Of a DNA stretch of 64,000 nucleotides, positions 10,101 to 18,255 are shown piece after piece. The notes beneath the pieces are model-generated. The model made no database searches. It had not been told where the DNA came from and saw nothing but the letters and a program-made list of their open reading frames with translations. Within the stretch, counting starts at the first letter, position 1. Every line of letters begins with the position of its first letter. The stretch comes from Streptomyces fructofermentans. Its GTDB lineage: Bacteria > Actinomycetota > Actinomycetes > Streptomycetales > Streptomycetaceae. A program made the position numbers and the translations under genes. The stretch is taken from contig NZ_BMWD01000007.1 in assembly GCF_014651055.1 (NCBI RefSeq), positions 1 to 64,000 of the forward strand. The letters run 5' to 3'.

Positions 10101-11396
10101 ATGCTGGGCGGGACCGTCCCGGCCGGCGCGAAGATCCGGTTGCAGAAGGACACGGCCAACACCTCCCGGTACGCGATCGACTTCGTCAGCCTCGAACAGG
10201 TCGCGCCGATCGCCAACCCCGACCCCGCCGCCTACGCCGTGCCCGCGGGCTTCGGCCACCAGGACGTGCAGAACGCCCTGGACCGGGTGCGCATGGACAC
10301 CACCGGCAAGCTCACCGGCGTCTACCTGCCGCCGGGCGACTACCAGACGTCGAGCAAGTTCCAGGTGTACGGCAAGGCCGTGCAGGTGGTCGGAGCCGGG
10401 CCCTGGTACACGCAGTTCCACGCCCCGGCCGGCCAGGACAACACCGATGTCGGCTTCCGCGCCGAGAACTCCGCGAAGGGGTCCTCGTTCCGCAACTTCG
10501 CCTACTTCGGCAACTACACCTCCCGCATCGACGGGCCGGGCAAGGTGTTCGACTTCGCGAACGTGTCGGACATCGTCATCGACAACACCTGGACCGAACA
10601 CATGGTGTGCCTCTACTGGGGCGCCAACACGGACCGGGTCACGATCAGCAACGCGCGCATCCGCAACACGTTCGCCGACGCCGTCAACATGACCAACGGC
10701 TCGACGGACAACCACGTGGTGAACAACGAGTCCCGGGCCTCCGGCGACGACAGCTTCGCGCTGTTCTCCGCGATCGACGCGGGCGGCGCCGACATGAAGG
10801 ACAACGTCTACGAGAACCTGACCTCGATCCTCACCTGGCGGGCGGCCGGCATCGCCGTCTACGGCGGCTACGACAACACCTTCCGCAACATCCACATCGC
10901 GGACACCCTGGTCTACTCGGGCATCACGATCAGCTCGCTGGACTTCGGCTACCCGATGAACGGGTTCGGCACCGAACCGACGACCGTGGAGAACGTGTCG
11001 GTCGTCCGCTCCGGCGGCCACTTCTGGGGCGGTCAGACCTTCCCCGGAATCTGGCTGTTCTCCGCCTCGAAGGTGTTCCAGGGCATCCGCGTCAACGACG
11101 TGGACATCGTGGACCCGACCTACAGCGGGATCATGTTCCAGACCCAGTACGTGGGCGGGCAGCCGGTGAACCCGATCAAGGACACGGTCCTGACGGACAT
11201 CTCGATCTCGGGAGCCCGCAGGAGCGGGGACGCCCACGACGCGAAGTCCGGCTTCGGACTGTGGGCCAACGAGCTTCCGGAACCCGGTCAGGGCCCGGCG
11301 GTCGGCGAGGTCACCTTCAACGGACTGCGCTTCGACGGCAACGCCGTCAACGTCCGCAACACCACCTCCACCTTCAAGATCAACATCAATCCCTGA
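7113..11396 (+). CDS. Secreted multidomain GH87-type alpha-1,3-glucanase with FN3 and discoidin modules
   Basis: A 1427-residue secreted glucanase, larger relative of the divergent gene. The ATG at 7113 follows GGAGATCGGGGAC and opens a signal peptide (hydrophobic core near residues 15-28, cleavage near ASA-AE). Domains in order: discoidin 36-170, discoidin 174-310, two FN3 domains 313-500 of nearly identical sequence, a third discoidin 504-640, two CARDB-like domains 646-870, a CBM6/35-like module about 872-1030, and a right-handed beta-helix to the end. D1189 (FADAVNMTNG) and D1212-D1213 (ASGDDSFALF) keep the D-x22-DD catalytic spacing. Five or six binding modules suit an insoluble substrate such as fungal cell wall. 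Followed by the lacI gene after about 100 bp. Confidence 0.88.
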   Translation: MRPQRRGRRGAAAVLSVLLLLLGLPSLTAASAAEGPNLAAGRPATAGSAHTEYPARNVTDGNQGTYWQSAGSSFPQWVQTDLGSSVRVDEVVLRLPAGWESRNQTLSVQGSADGTSFSTLKASASYAFSPGSGNTVTVGFPATQARHVRIEITANTGWQAAQLSELEVRGAGESSVNLARGRTLTASGHSESYVPANAADGNKASYWESRNNDLPQWIQADLGSSVRVDRVVLRLPDGWGARTQTLKIQGSANGTDFSDLTASRAHAFAPADGNSVTIAFDATTTRYVRVLITANTGQPAGQLSELEVYGPATGDTRAPSAPTDLAFTEPATGQIRLTWKASDDDTGVTGYDVYADNELLTTVAGSVTTYTDNRPAGATVSYFVRARDAAGNVSGDSNTVTRRGESGDTQAPTAPANLALTEPAAGQIRLSWNASTDNTGVTGYQVYANNVLLTTVAGSVTTYTDNRSAGATVSYFVRARDAAGNVSGDSNTVTRNGSSGPGSNLAVGRPITASSTVHTFAAENANDKGTSTYWEGSGHPATLTVKLGANADVTSLVLRLNPDSSWGARTQNIQVLGREQDATAHTSLVAAKDYAFSPTSGNTVTVPVTARVADVQLRFTSNTGAPAGQLAEFQVIGTAAPNPDLEVTALTASPASPVESDEITLTATVRNGGESAAPASSLALRLGGTKVATAAVGSLAPGAQRTVSASVGARDAGTYQLSAVADEAGEVIEQNETNNTYTNPTSLVVRPVSSSDLVPVLTTSPSGPADGDTVTFKVAVRNQGSTASAGGAHGITVALVDSKGATVRTLTGSYEGTIAAGATSGAVTLGTWTAANGSYTVRTTVAADADELPGKRENNTASQALFVGRGANMPYDMYEAEDAATGGGAETVGPNRTVGDLAGEASGRKAVTLDSTGEYVEFTTKAATNTLVTRFSIPDSAGGGGIDATLNVYVDGAFRKALPLTSKYAWLYGAEAGPGNSPSAGAPRHIYDEAHLMLGGTVPAGAKIRLQKDTANTSRYAIDFVSLEQVAPIANPDPAAYAVPAGFGHQDVQNALDRVRMDTTGKLTGVYLPPGDYQTSSKFQVYGKAVQVVGAGPWYTQFHAPAGQDNTDVGFRAENSAKGSSFRNFAYFGNYTSRIDGPGKVFDFANVSDIVIDNTWTEHMVCLYWGANTDRVTISNARIRNTFADAVNMTNGSTDNHVVNNESRASGDDSFALFSAIDAGGADMKDNVYENLTSILTWRAAGIAVYGGYDNTFRNIHIADTLVYSGITISSLDFGYPMNGFGTEPTTVENVSVVRSGGHFWGGQTFPGIWLFSASKVFQGIRVNDVDIVDPTYSGIMFQTQYVGGQPVNPIKDTVLTDISISGARRSGDAHDAKSGFGLWANELPEPGQGPAVGEVTFNGLRFDGNAVNVRNTTSTFKININP
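8236..8597 (+). repeat. Duplicated FN3 units with an 83-nt identical segment
   Basis: Positions 8236-8318 and 8515-8597 are identical over 83 nt, offset by 279 nt, which is exactly one 93-residue FN3 unit. The rest of each unit has diverged. The pattern points to a recent tandem duplication or ongoing gene conversion within the glucanase gene, and is a likely site of copy-number change. Confidence 0.85.
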
Positions 11397-11452
11397 CCCG
11401 TACGCCGTAAGACACCCATCGGTTCCTGACGGATGACGAACGGAGGCACCAA

Positions 11453-11488
11453 GGCTGGCGCAAGCCGTTTGCACGGCTTGCGCTAGCC
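11453..11488. promoter_or_regulatory. Imperfect palindrome before lacI, probable LacI operator
   Basis: The 15-base arms 11453-11467 and 11474-11488 are complementary with one mismatch, around a 6-nt spacer (TTTGCA). The core is GCGCAAGCCG / CGGCTTGCGC. The palindrome ends 8 nt before the lacI ATG, and no ribosome binding site lies between them, so the lacI message may be leaderless or nearly so. The right half contains two CTTGCGC copies 11 bp apart (11477-11483 and 11488-11494), one turn of the helix, matching the CTTGCGT triplet between the glucanases. It could also act as terminator for the upstream glucanase (stop at 11396). Confidence 0.65.
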
Positions 11489-11496
11489 TTGCGCTC

Positions 11497-12507
11497 ATGA
11501 CGCGACGACTTGCTCAGGTAGCCAAGAAGGTAGGGGTCAGCGAGGCCACGGTCAGCCGGGTCCTCAACGGCAAGCCCGGAGTCTCGGACGCCACCCGGCA
11601 GTCCGTACTCACCGCGCTGGACGTCCTCGGCTACGAGCGTCCCACCCAGCTGCGCGGCGAGCGCGCGCGTCTGGTCGGCCTGGTCCTGCCCGAACTGCAG
11701 AACCCGATCTTCCCCCTGTTCGCCGAGGTCATCGGCGGAGCGCTGGCCCAGCAGGGGCTGACCCCGGTGCTGTGCACGCAGACCAAGGGCGGCGTGTCCG
11801 AGGCGGACTACGTCGAGCTGCTGCTCCAGCAGCACGTCTCCGGCGTCGTGTTCGCCGGCGGCCTGTTCGCCCAGGCCGACGCGCCGCACGACCACTACCG
11901 GCAGCTCGCCGAACGGCGCATCCCGGTCGTGCTGATCAACGCGCCCATCGCCGAGCTGGACTTCCCGTGCGTCTCCTGCGACGACGCCGTCGCGGTCGAG
12001 CAGGCGTGGCGCCACCTCACCCTCCTGGGACACGAGCGCATCGGCGTCGTCCTCGGCCCCGCCGACCACATCCCCTCCCGGCGCAAGCTGGCCGCCGCCC
12101 GGGCGGCGGCCGAGGCGGCGGGCGGGTCCCTGCCCGACGAGTACGTGGAGCGGTCGATGTTCTCCCTGGAGGGCGGCCAGGCGGCGACCACCCGGCTGCT
12201 GGCGCGCGGGGTCACCGGCATCATCTGCGCCAGCGACCCGCTCGCCCTCGGGGCCATCCGCTCGGCCCGCCGGCGCGGCCTCGCGGTCCCCGAGCAGGTC
12301 TCGGTCGTCGGCTTCGACGACTCGGCCTTCATGAACTGCACCGAACCCCCGCTGACCACGGTGCGCCAGCCCATCGAGGCCATGGGCAGGGCCGCCGTGG
12401 ACCTGCTCTGCGCCCAGATCCAGGGCGCCGAAGTGCAGCCCGGAGAGCTTCTGTTCGAGCCGGAGCTGGTGGTCCGCGGCTCGACGACGCAGGCGCCCCG
12501 CGGCTAG
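11497..12507 (+). CDS. LacI-family transcriptional regulator of the glucan locus
   Basis: A 336-residue repressor. The N-terminal helix-turn-helix reads LAQVAKKVGVSEATVSRVLN, followed by the hinge helix region (GYERPTQLRGERARLVGLV). The rest is a periplasmic-binding-protein-like effector domain ending in SVVGFDDSAFMNCTEPPLTT, the usual LacI-family signature. It sits between the glucanases and the importer, and an operator-like palindrome touches its start. The natural inference is a local repressor released by imported alpha-gluco-oligosaccharides. No clear Shine-Dalgarno sequence precedes the ATG. Confidence 0.9.
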   Translation: MTRRLAQVAKKVGVSEATVSRVLNGKPGVSDATRQSVLTALDVLGYERPTQLRGERARLVGLVLPELQNPIFPLFAEVIGGALAQQGLTPVLCTQTKGGVSEADYVELLLQQHVSGVVFAGGLFAQADAPHDHYRQLAERRIPVVLINAPIAELDFPCVSCDDAVAVEQAWRHLTLLGHERIGVVLGPADHIPSRRKLAAARAAAEAAGGSLPDEYVERSMFSLEGGQAATTRLLARGVTGIICASDPLALGAIRSARRRGLAVPEQVSVVGFDDSAFMNCTEPPLTTVRQPIEAMGRAAVDLLCAQIQGAEVQPGELLFEPELVVRGSTTQAPRG

Positions 12508-12936
12508 CACGCGACGACCGGGGCGCCCCGGGACCCGTGCCCGGCGGTCCGGGCGCCCCGAACCCCCCTCCGGGCGCCCGCACTTGCCCGCGTCCCGGGG
12601 TACTCGCGCAGGTACCTCCCCGTGCCCGTCCGGGCCGCTGCGCGGCCCCTCACGGCACCCGCGCGGCCGTACCCCCGCCCCGGGAGTCCGTGTCCGCCGT
12701 CGGGTACCGGCGTGCGCGCATCCGGCGGACCCGCCGCGGGCCGGACGTCGTCGTCGGCGCGGACGCTTGCGCCGTCCCACCTCTCCGGACCCACTTGTAT
12801 ACGCCGGACTGTCAAACTTTTACGAAAGCTGCGCGAGATATTGCGGTGACTTGTTGGCGGTGGTTGAGTGTGCGGCGCCCCACATCGCACCGGCGATGAG
12901 GGCGCCTTCCACGTTCATGCCCGAAGGGGACCACCC
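12508..12936. promoter_or_regulatory. 429-bp region between lacI and the ABC importer genes
   Basis: The first part is GC-rich and may form terminator-like structures (GGGGCGCCCCGGG around 12529). The last 140 bp switch to A/T-richer sequence from about 12797 (TTGTATACGCC, then GTCAAACTTTTACGAAAGC), the likely promoter of the importer operon. The ACGAAAGC element (12822-12829) is shared with the divergent glucanase promoter region. No coding frame here looks real. Confidence 0.5.
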
Positions 12937-14355
12937 ATGAGAAGAGCTCGGTTCCGCCGTACCCGCCGCGCCGGCGCGGTCACCCTCGCCTCCGCGCTCA
13001 CGCTGACGGCACTCGCCGCCTGCGGCACGAGCAGCAGCAGCGACGACGGCGACAACGGCTCCGGCAACAGCGCGAAAGCCGACCCCGCCGCACCGCTGGA
13101 CCCGAAGACCAAGGTGTCCATCACCATCGACTGCATGCCCCCCGCGGCGAAGGCGGCCGAGCTCAAGCAGTGGAACGAGGACGTCAAGGAGTTCAACAAG
13201 AAGTACCCCAACGTCACCATCGACGGCCGCTCCACGCCCGGGCAGTGCCTCGAGCCCCCGCGCTTCACCGCGATGCTCAAGGCGAAGTCCCAACCCGACG
13301 TGTTCTACACGTACTTCACCGACCTGCCGCAGGTCCTCGACAACGACGGCGCCCAGGACATCACCGCGTACGTCAACGACAAGAGCGTCCCGCTGCTCAA
13401 GGACATCGACCCCGACGTCCTCGGCTCGCTGAAGAAGGACGGCAAGCTGTACGGCCTGCCCACCAGCAACTACCGCATGGGCCTGCTGATCAACCGCAAG
13501 CTCTTCACCGAGGCCGGACTCGACCCGGACGCTCCGCCGGAGACCTGGGAGGAGGTCCGTACTGCGGCCAAGAAGATCGCGGGCCTCGGGGGCGGCGTCG
13601 CCGGATTCGGCGAGTACAGCGCCGCCAACACGGGTGGCTGGCACTTCACCGCCCAGATGTACAGCCTCGGCGGTGACGTCGTCGACGCCTCCGGCAAGAA
13701 GGCCGCCTTCAACGACGAGACCGGCCGGAAGCTCGCCGAGAACCTGCACGCCATGCGCTGGGACGACGACTCCATGGGCAAGACCCAGCTCCTCAAGTGG
13801 GGCGACCTCCAGAAGCAGATCGCCACCGACAAGCTGGGCATGTTCCTCGCCGCGCCCGACGACGTCACGTACATGGTCCAGCAACTCGGCGCCAAGTACG
13901 AGAACTTCGGCATGGGCCCGATACCGGGCGGCCAGAACACCCTCGCCGGCGGCAACAACTACATGATCAAGCAGGGTATTTCGGCCGACAAGGTCAAGGC
14001 GGCCGTCGCCTGGCTGAACTTCAAGTTCACCACCGTCGGCAAGGGCCACTACGACTGGAAGCGCTCCAAGGCCGACGGACTGCCCGTCGGGCTGCCGCAG
14101 CCGAACCTGTGGCTGAACGGCTCCAAGACCGAGGACGACGCGGCCCGCAAGGAGTTCGCCACCATGCCGGTCGAGAACTTCAAGGCCTTCATGGACAACC
14201 CCGTCCCGGGCAAGGCCGAGCCGCCGAAGGCCCAGGAGATCTACAAGGTCCTCGACAACGTCATGTCCGGCATCCTCACCAACAAGGACGCCGACATCGA
14301 CAAGCTCCTGTCCACCGCCGAGTCCCAGGTCAACAAGGTGCTCGCCAACCAGTGA
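12937..14355 (+). CDS. Sugar ABC transporter substrate-binding lipoprotein
   Basis: Family 1 extracellular solute-binding protein, 472 residues. It opens with a basic n-region (MRRARFRRTRR), a hydrophobic stretch and a lipobox LAAC-G (residues 25-29), then a Ser-rich linker. The mature part has typical maltose-binding-protein-like features: EDVKEFNKKYPNVTIDG, PDVFYTYFTDLPQVL, GKLYGLPTSNYRMGLLINRK and AGLDPDAPPETWEE. The ATG at 12937 follows GAAGGGGACCACCC. First gene of an importer operon; the ligand is predicted to be an alpha-gluco-oligosaccharide (nigero- or malto-type) from the glucanases, judged from neighbours only. Confidence 0.9.
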   Translation: MRRARFRRTRRAGAVTLASALTLTALAACGTSSSSDDGDNGSGNSAKADPAAPLDPKTKVSITIDCMPPAAKAAELKQWNEDVKEFNKKYPNVTIDGRSTPGQCLEPPRFTAMLKAKSQPDVFYTYFTDLPQVLDNDGAQDITAYVNDKSVPLLKDIDPDVLGSLKKDGKLYGLPTSNYRMGLLINRKLFTEAGLDPDAPPETWEEVRTAAKKIAGLGGGVAGFGEYSAANTGGWHFTAQMYSLGGDVVDASGKKAAFNDETGRKLAENLHAMRWDDDSMGKTQLLKWGDLQKQIATDKLGMFLAAPDDVTYMVQQLGAKYENFGMGPIPGGQNTLAGGNNYMIKQGISADKVKAAVAWLNFKFTTVGKGHYDWKRSKADGLPVGLPQPNLWLNGSKTEDDAARKEFATMPVENFKAFMDNPVPGKAEPPKAQEIYKVLDNVMSGILTNKDADIDKLLSTAESQVNKVLANQ

Positions 14356-14533
14356 CCACGCGGGGGGCCGGGCGGCGTCACGACCGCCCGGCCCGCCCGC
14401 ACGCCGCGCACCCGCACCCGGGGGTCCCGTACCCCCGAGCCGGTACACGCGGCGCGGACGAGAGCCAGACCTCCCACGGCATGTGCCCGGACCCGACGCG
14501 TCCGCCGGCACCGCAGCACGTCAAGGAGCGACG

Positions 14534-15496
14534 ATGTCGGCCCCCACCCTCACCAAGGACAGGACGGTCAAGGACCGCCGTCCCCGCAGACCCCGTACCG
14601 GGCCCCCGCACCTTCACGACGGCGGGCTCGGCACCACCCTGCGGCGCAACATCACCGCCCACGGCTTCCTCATCGGCGCGGTGCTCTGCTTCGCCTTCTT
14701 CTCCTGGTACCCGATCGTCCGGGAGTTCCTCCTCGCCTTCCAGAAGACCGAGGACGGCCGTGTCAGTTGGGTGGGCTGGGAGAACTTCGTCACCGTCTGG
14801 AACGACCCGGCCTTCGGCCAGGCCTGGCGCAACACCCTGTGGTTCACCGTGCTCGCGCTGCTCCTCGGCTTCGTCGTCCCGTTCGTGGCCGCCCTCGTCA
14901 TCAACGAGTTCCGGCACGGCCAGGGCTATCTGAGGCTGCTCGTCTATCTGCCCGTGATGCTCCCGCCGACCGCGTCGGTCCTGCTCTTCAAGTACCTGTA
15001 CGACCCCGGGTACGGCATGTTCAACGAGATACTCGGCGTCTTCGGCGTCCCGGCCCAGCAGTGGCTCCAGGACCCGGACACCGCGATGCTCTCCGTGGTC
15101 GTCGCCTCCACCTGGATGAACATGGGGGGCGCCACTCTGATCTACCTCGCCGCCCTGCAGAGCGTGCCGGGGGAACTGTACGAGGCCGCGGAACTCGACG
15201 GCGCCGGGCTGCTCCGCAAGGTCTGGCACGTCACCGTGCCGCAGACCCGGCTCATCCTCCTGCTGATGCTCCTCATGCAGATCATCGCCACCATGCAGGT
15301 CTTCATCGAGCCGTTCCTGCTCACCGGCGGCGCGGGGCCCGAGGGGTCCACCACCACTGTCGTCTACCTGATCTACCAGTACGCCTTCAACTTCAACAAC
15401 TACGGTGCCGCGGCGGCGCTCGGCCTGCTCCTGCTCGTGCTGCTGGCCGGCTTCTCGGCCGCGTACACCAGGCTCAACCGCGCCGAGCAGGACTAG
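14534..15496 (+). CDS. Sugar ABC transporter permease (MalF type)
   Basis: A 320-residue inner-membrane permease with about six transmembrane helices. The cytoplasmic coupling loop carries the EAA motif (YEAAELDGAGLLRKVWHVTVP, here with the usual EAAxxDGA). The ATG at 14534 is preferred over an upstream in-frame ATG at 14483 because AAGGAGCGACG precedes it. It is 178 bp downstream of the binding-protein gene and 19 bp upstream of the second permease. No ATPase gene is present in the locus; streptomycetes usually energise such importers with the shared ATPase MsiK encoded elsewhere. Confidence 0.9.
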   Translation: MSAPTLTKDRTVKDRRPRRPRTGPPHLHDGGLGTTLRRNITAHGFLIGAVLCFAFFSWYPIVREFLLAFQKTEDGRVSWVGWENFVTVWNDPAFGQAWRNTLWFTVLALLLGFVVPFVAALVINEFRHGQGYLRLLVYLPVMLPPTASVLLFKYLYDPGYGMFNEILGVFGVPAQQWLQDPDTAMLSVVVASTWMNMGGATLIYLAALQSVPGELYEAAELDGAGLLRKVWHVTVPQTRLILLLMLLMQIIATMQVFIEPFLLTGGAGPEGSTTTVVYLIYQYAFNFNNYGAAAALGLLLLVLLAGFSAAYTRLNRAEQD

Positions 15497-15515
15497 GACC
15501 GGGGGAGACACGGAC

Positions 15516-16391
15516 ATGTCCACTCGCACGCTCATCTCACCCGCCCAACTGGCCCGCCCACGCGGCAAGGCCCTCTACTGGGTGTGCTTCGCGCTCGTCG
15601 TCGTCCTGTTCACGCTGGCCTTCCTCGGCCCGCTGTACTGGATGGTGTCCAGCGGGCTCAAGACCACCCAGGAAGCCGTCCAGACGCCGCCCACCTGGGT
15701 GCCCGGCTCCGTCCATCCGGAGAACTATCAGCGCGCCTGGGAGGTCATGGACCTCGCCAGACTCCTGCTCAACACCCTCTACTACGCGTTCGGCGCCCTC
15801 GCACTCCAACTCGTCCTGGACGTCGCGGCCGCCTACTCGCTGTCCAAACTGAGGCCCGTCCTCGGCAAGTTGATCCTCGGCATGATGCTCGCCACCCTGA
15901 TGATCCCGGCGACCGTGCTCGTCGTACCGCAGTACCTCACCGCGCTCGACGTACCCATCGTCGAACGCAACCTGCTCAACTCGCCCTGGGCGATCTGGCT
16001 TCCGTCGGTCACCAACGCCTTCAACATCTTCCTGCTCAAGCGGTTCTTCGACTCGATACCCAGAGAACTCCTCGACGCGGCGTCGATGGACGGGGCCGGC
16101 CCCCTGCGCGTCCTGTGGTCCATCGTGCTGCCGGTCTCGCGGCCCATCCTCGGCGTGGTGTCCATCTTCGCCGTCGTCGGGGTCTGGAAGGACTTCCTCT
16201 GGCCGATGCTCGTCCTGCCCGACCCGCAGCAGCAGACCCTCGCCGTCGGCATCTACTCGCTCGCCACCAGCGTGCCCGAGAACGTACTGATCGCCGCGCT
16301 GTCCATCGCGTCCCTGCCCACGCTCCTCCTCTTCCTGCTCTTCCAGCGCAACATCATGAGCGGACTGACGGCGGGCGGCCTCAAGGGCTGA
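15516..16391 (+). CDS. Sugar ABC transporter permease (MalG type)
   Basis: Second permease, 291 residues, six predicted transmembrane helices. The EAA-type loop reads PRELLDAASMDGAGPLRVLW. The C-terminus (FLLFQRNIMSGLTAGGLKG) is a hallmark of the MalG/carbohydrate uptake CUT1 branch, where this tail contacts the ATPase. The ATG at 15516 has GGGGGAGA upstream. It follows the first permease by 19 bp and precedes the alpha-glucosidase by 140 bp in the same operon. Confidence 0.92.
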   Translation: MSTRTLISPAQLARPRGKALYWVCFALVVVLFTLAFLGPLYWMVSSGLKTTQEAVQTPPTWVPGSVHPENYQRAWEVMDLARLLLNTLYYAFGALALQLVLDVAAAYSLSKLRPVLGKLILGMMLATLMIPATVLVVPQYLTALDVPIVERNLLNSPWAIWLPSVTNAFNIFLLKRFFDSIPRELLDAASMDGAGPLRVLWSIVLPVSRPILGVVSIFAVVGVWKDFLWPMLVLPDPQQQTLAVGIYSLATSVPENVLIAALSIASLPTLLLFLLFQRNIMSGLTAGGLKG

Positions 16392-16531
16392 CCCAGCACA
16401 CGCCGTCCGGGCACCACCCGCAGCGAACACCACGCGGTGCCCCCACCGATCCTCCGCCGCCGCCCCGTTCCCGACGCCTCGCTGTCCGGGGCGGCGGCGG
16501 AGAACCACCCCTGCCCCGAAAGGACCGACAC

Positions 16532-18148
16532 GTGGCAGCCCCTCAGCCCGGACCCACCCCCGGCCACACCGACGACTGGTGGCGCGGTGCCGCCATCTAC
16601 CAGGTGTACCCGCGCAGCTTCGCCGACGGCGACGGCGACGGCACAGGGGACCTCGCGGGCGTACGGTCGAGATTGCCCTACCTCGCCGACCTGGGGGTTG
16701 ACGCGATCTGGTTCACCCCCTGGTACCTGTCCCCGCTCGCCGACGGCGGCTACGACGTCGCCGACTACCGCGCCATCGACCCCGCCTTCGGCGACCTGCA
16801 CGAGGCCGAGCGGCTCATCGCCGAGGCACGCGAACTCGGAATCCGCACCATCGTGGACATCGTCCCCAACCATGTCTCCGACCAGCACCGGTGGTTCCGG
16901 GCGGCGCTCGCCGCAGGACCCGGCAGCCCGGAGCGCAAGCTCTTCCACTTCCGCCCCGGCCGCGGCGAACACGGCGAACTCCCGCCCAACGACTGGCCGT
17001 CGCAGTTCTCCGGGCAGACCTGGACCCGCGTCGAGGACGGCGAGTGGTACCTGCACCTGTTCACCCCGCAGCAGCCGGACCTCAACTGGGCCCACCCCGC
17101 GGTGCGCGAGGAGCACGAGGAGGTGCTGCGGTTCTGGTTCGAGCGCGGAGTCGCGGGTGTACGGATCGACTCGGCGGCCCTGCCCGCCAAGGACCCCGAC
17201 CTGCCCGACTTCGTCGAGGACCGCGACCCGCACCCGTACATCGACCGCGACGACCTGCACGAGATCTACCGCTCCTGGCGGCGGATCGCCGACGCGTACG
17301 ACGCCATCTTCGTCGGCGAGGTGTGGCTGCCGGACTCCGAGCGCTTCGCCCGCTACCTGCGCCCCGACGAACTGCACACCGCGTTCAACTTCTCGTTCCT
17401 GTCGTGCCCCTGGGACGCCGACCGGCTGCGCGCCGCCATCGACGACACGCTCGCCGAGCACGCCCCGGTCGGCGCGCCGGCCACCTGGGTGCTGTGCAAC
17501 CACGACGTCACCCGCACGGTCACCCGCTACGGACGCCAGGACACGGCCTTCGACTTCGCCACCAAGGCCTTCGGCACCCCCGCCGACCTGCGGCTCGGCA
17601 CCCGCCGGGCCCGCGCCGCCGCCCTGCTCGCCCTCGCGCTGCCCGGCTCCGTCTACATCTACCAGGGCGAGGAACTCGGCCTGCCCGAGGCGGAGATCCC
17701 CCGGGACCGCATCCAGGACCCGATGCACTTCCGCTCCGGCGGCACCGATCCCGGCCGCGACGGCTGCCGCGTCCCGCTGCCGTGGACGGCCGACGCCCCG
17801 TACGCGGGCTTCGGCTCACGCACCGAACCCTGGCTGCCCCAGCCCGAGGGCTGGCCCGACTACGCCGCCGACCGCCAGGCCGCCGACCCCGACTCCATGC
17901 TGAACCTCTACCGCGCCGCACTGGGACTGCGCCGCGCCGACCCCGCCCTCGGTGACGGCCCCCTGCGGTGGCTGCCCTCCGCCGACGGCGTCCTCACCTT
18001 CCACCGCTCCCCGGACCTGGTCTGCGTGGCGAACCTCGCGGAGACCCCGGCCACCCTGCCCGACCACACGGAGATCCTGCTCTCCAGCGGACCGCTGGAC
18101 GCCGACGGCAGGCTGCCCTCCGACACGGCGGTGTGGCTGCGGACCTGA
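16532..18148 (+). CDS. GH13 alpha-glucosidase (cytoplasmic)
   Basis: A 538-residue glycoside hydrolase family 13 enzyme expected to release glucose from imported alpha-gluco-oligosaccharides. GH13 conserved regions are clear: DIVPNHVSDQH (region I), GVAGVRIDSAA with the nucleophile Asp (region II), IFVGEVW with the acid/base Glu (region III) and LCNHDVTR with the third acidic residue (region IV). There is no signal peptide, so it acts inside the cell. The GTG at 16532 is chosen for the GAAAGGACC site and because WWRGAAIYQVYPRSF follows soon after. It completes the degrade-import-cleave series of the locus, which ends at a strong hairpin (18164-18213). Confidence 0.92.
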   Translation: MAAPQPGPTPGHTDDWWRGAAIYQVYPRSFADGDGDGTGDLAGVRSRLPYLADLGVDAIWFTPWYLSPLADGGYDVADYRAIDPAFGDLHEAERLIAEARELGIRTIVDIVPNHVSDQHRWFRAALAAGPGSPERKLFHFRPGRGEHGELPPNDWPSQFSGQTWTRVEDGEWYLHLFTPQQPDLNWAHPAVREEHEEVLRFWFERGVAGVRIDSAALPAKDPDLPDFVEDRDPHPYIDRDDLHEIYRSWRRIADAYDAIFVGEVWLPDSERFARYLRPDELHTAFNFSFLSCPWDADRLRAAIDDTLAEHAPVGAPATWVLCNHDVTRTVTRYGRQDTAFDFATKAFGTPADLRLGTRRARAAALLALALPGSVYIYQGEELGLPEAEIPRDRIQDPMHFRSGGTDPGRDGCRVPLPWTADAPYAGFGSRTEPWLPQPEGWPDYAADRQAADPDSMLNLYRAALGLRRADPALGDGPLRWLPSADGVLTFHRSPDLVCVANLAETPATLPDHTEILLSSGPLDADGRLPSDTAVWLRT

Positions 18149-18163
18149 GGCCGCGAGAGGGCC

Positions 18164-18213
18164 GGCCCCGCTCGGCGCACCGTCCGGACCCGGGCGCGCC
18201 GCCGAGCGGGGCC
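18164..18213. terminator. Terminator of the glucan-utilisation operon
   Basis: A 14-bp perfect stem (18164-18177 with 18200-18213, core CCCCGCTCGGCG) closing a 22-nt loop. It lies 16 nt after the alpha-glucosidase stop codon and before a convergent gene. Confidence 0.7.
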
Positions 18214-18255
18214 CGGCGACGGCCGCGGGGCGTGGCCGGCGCCACCGGACGCACG

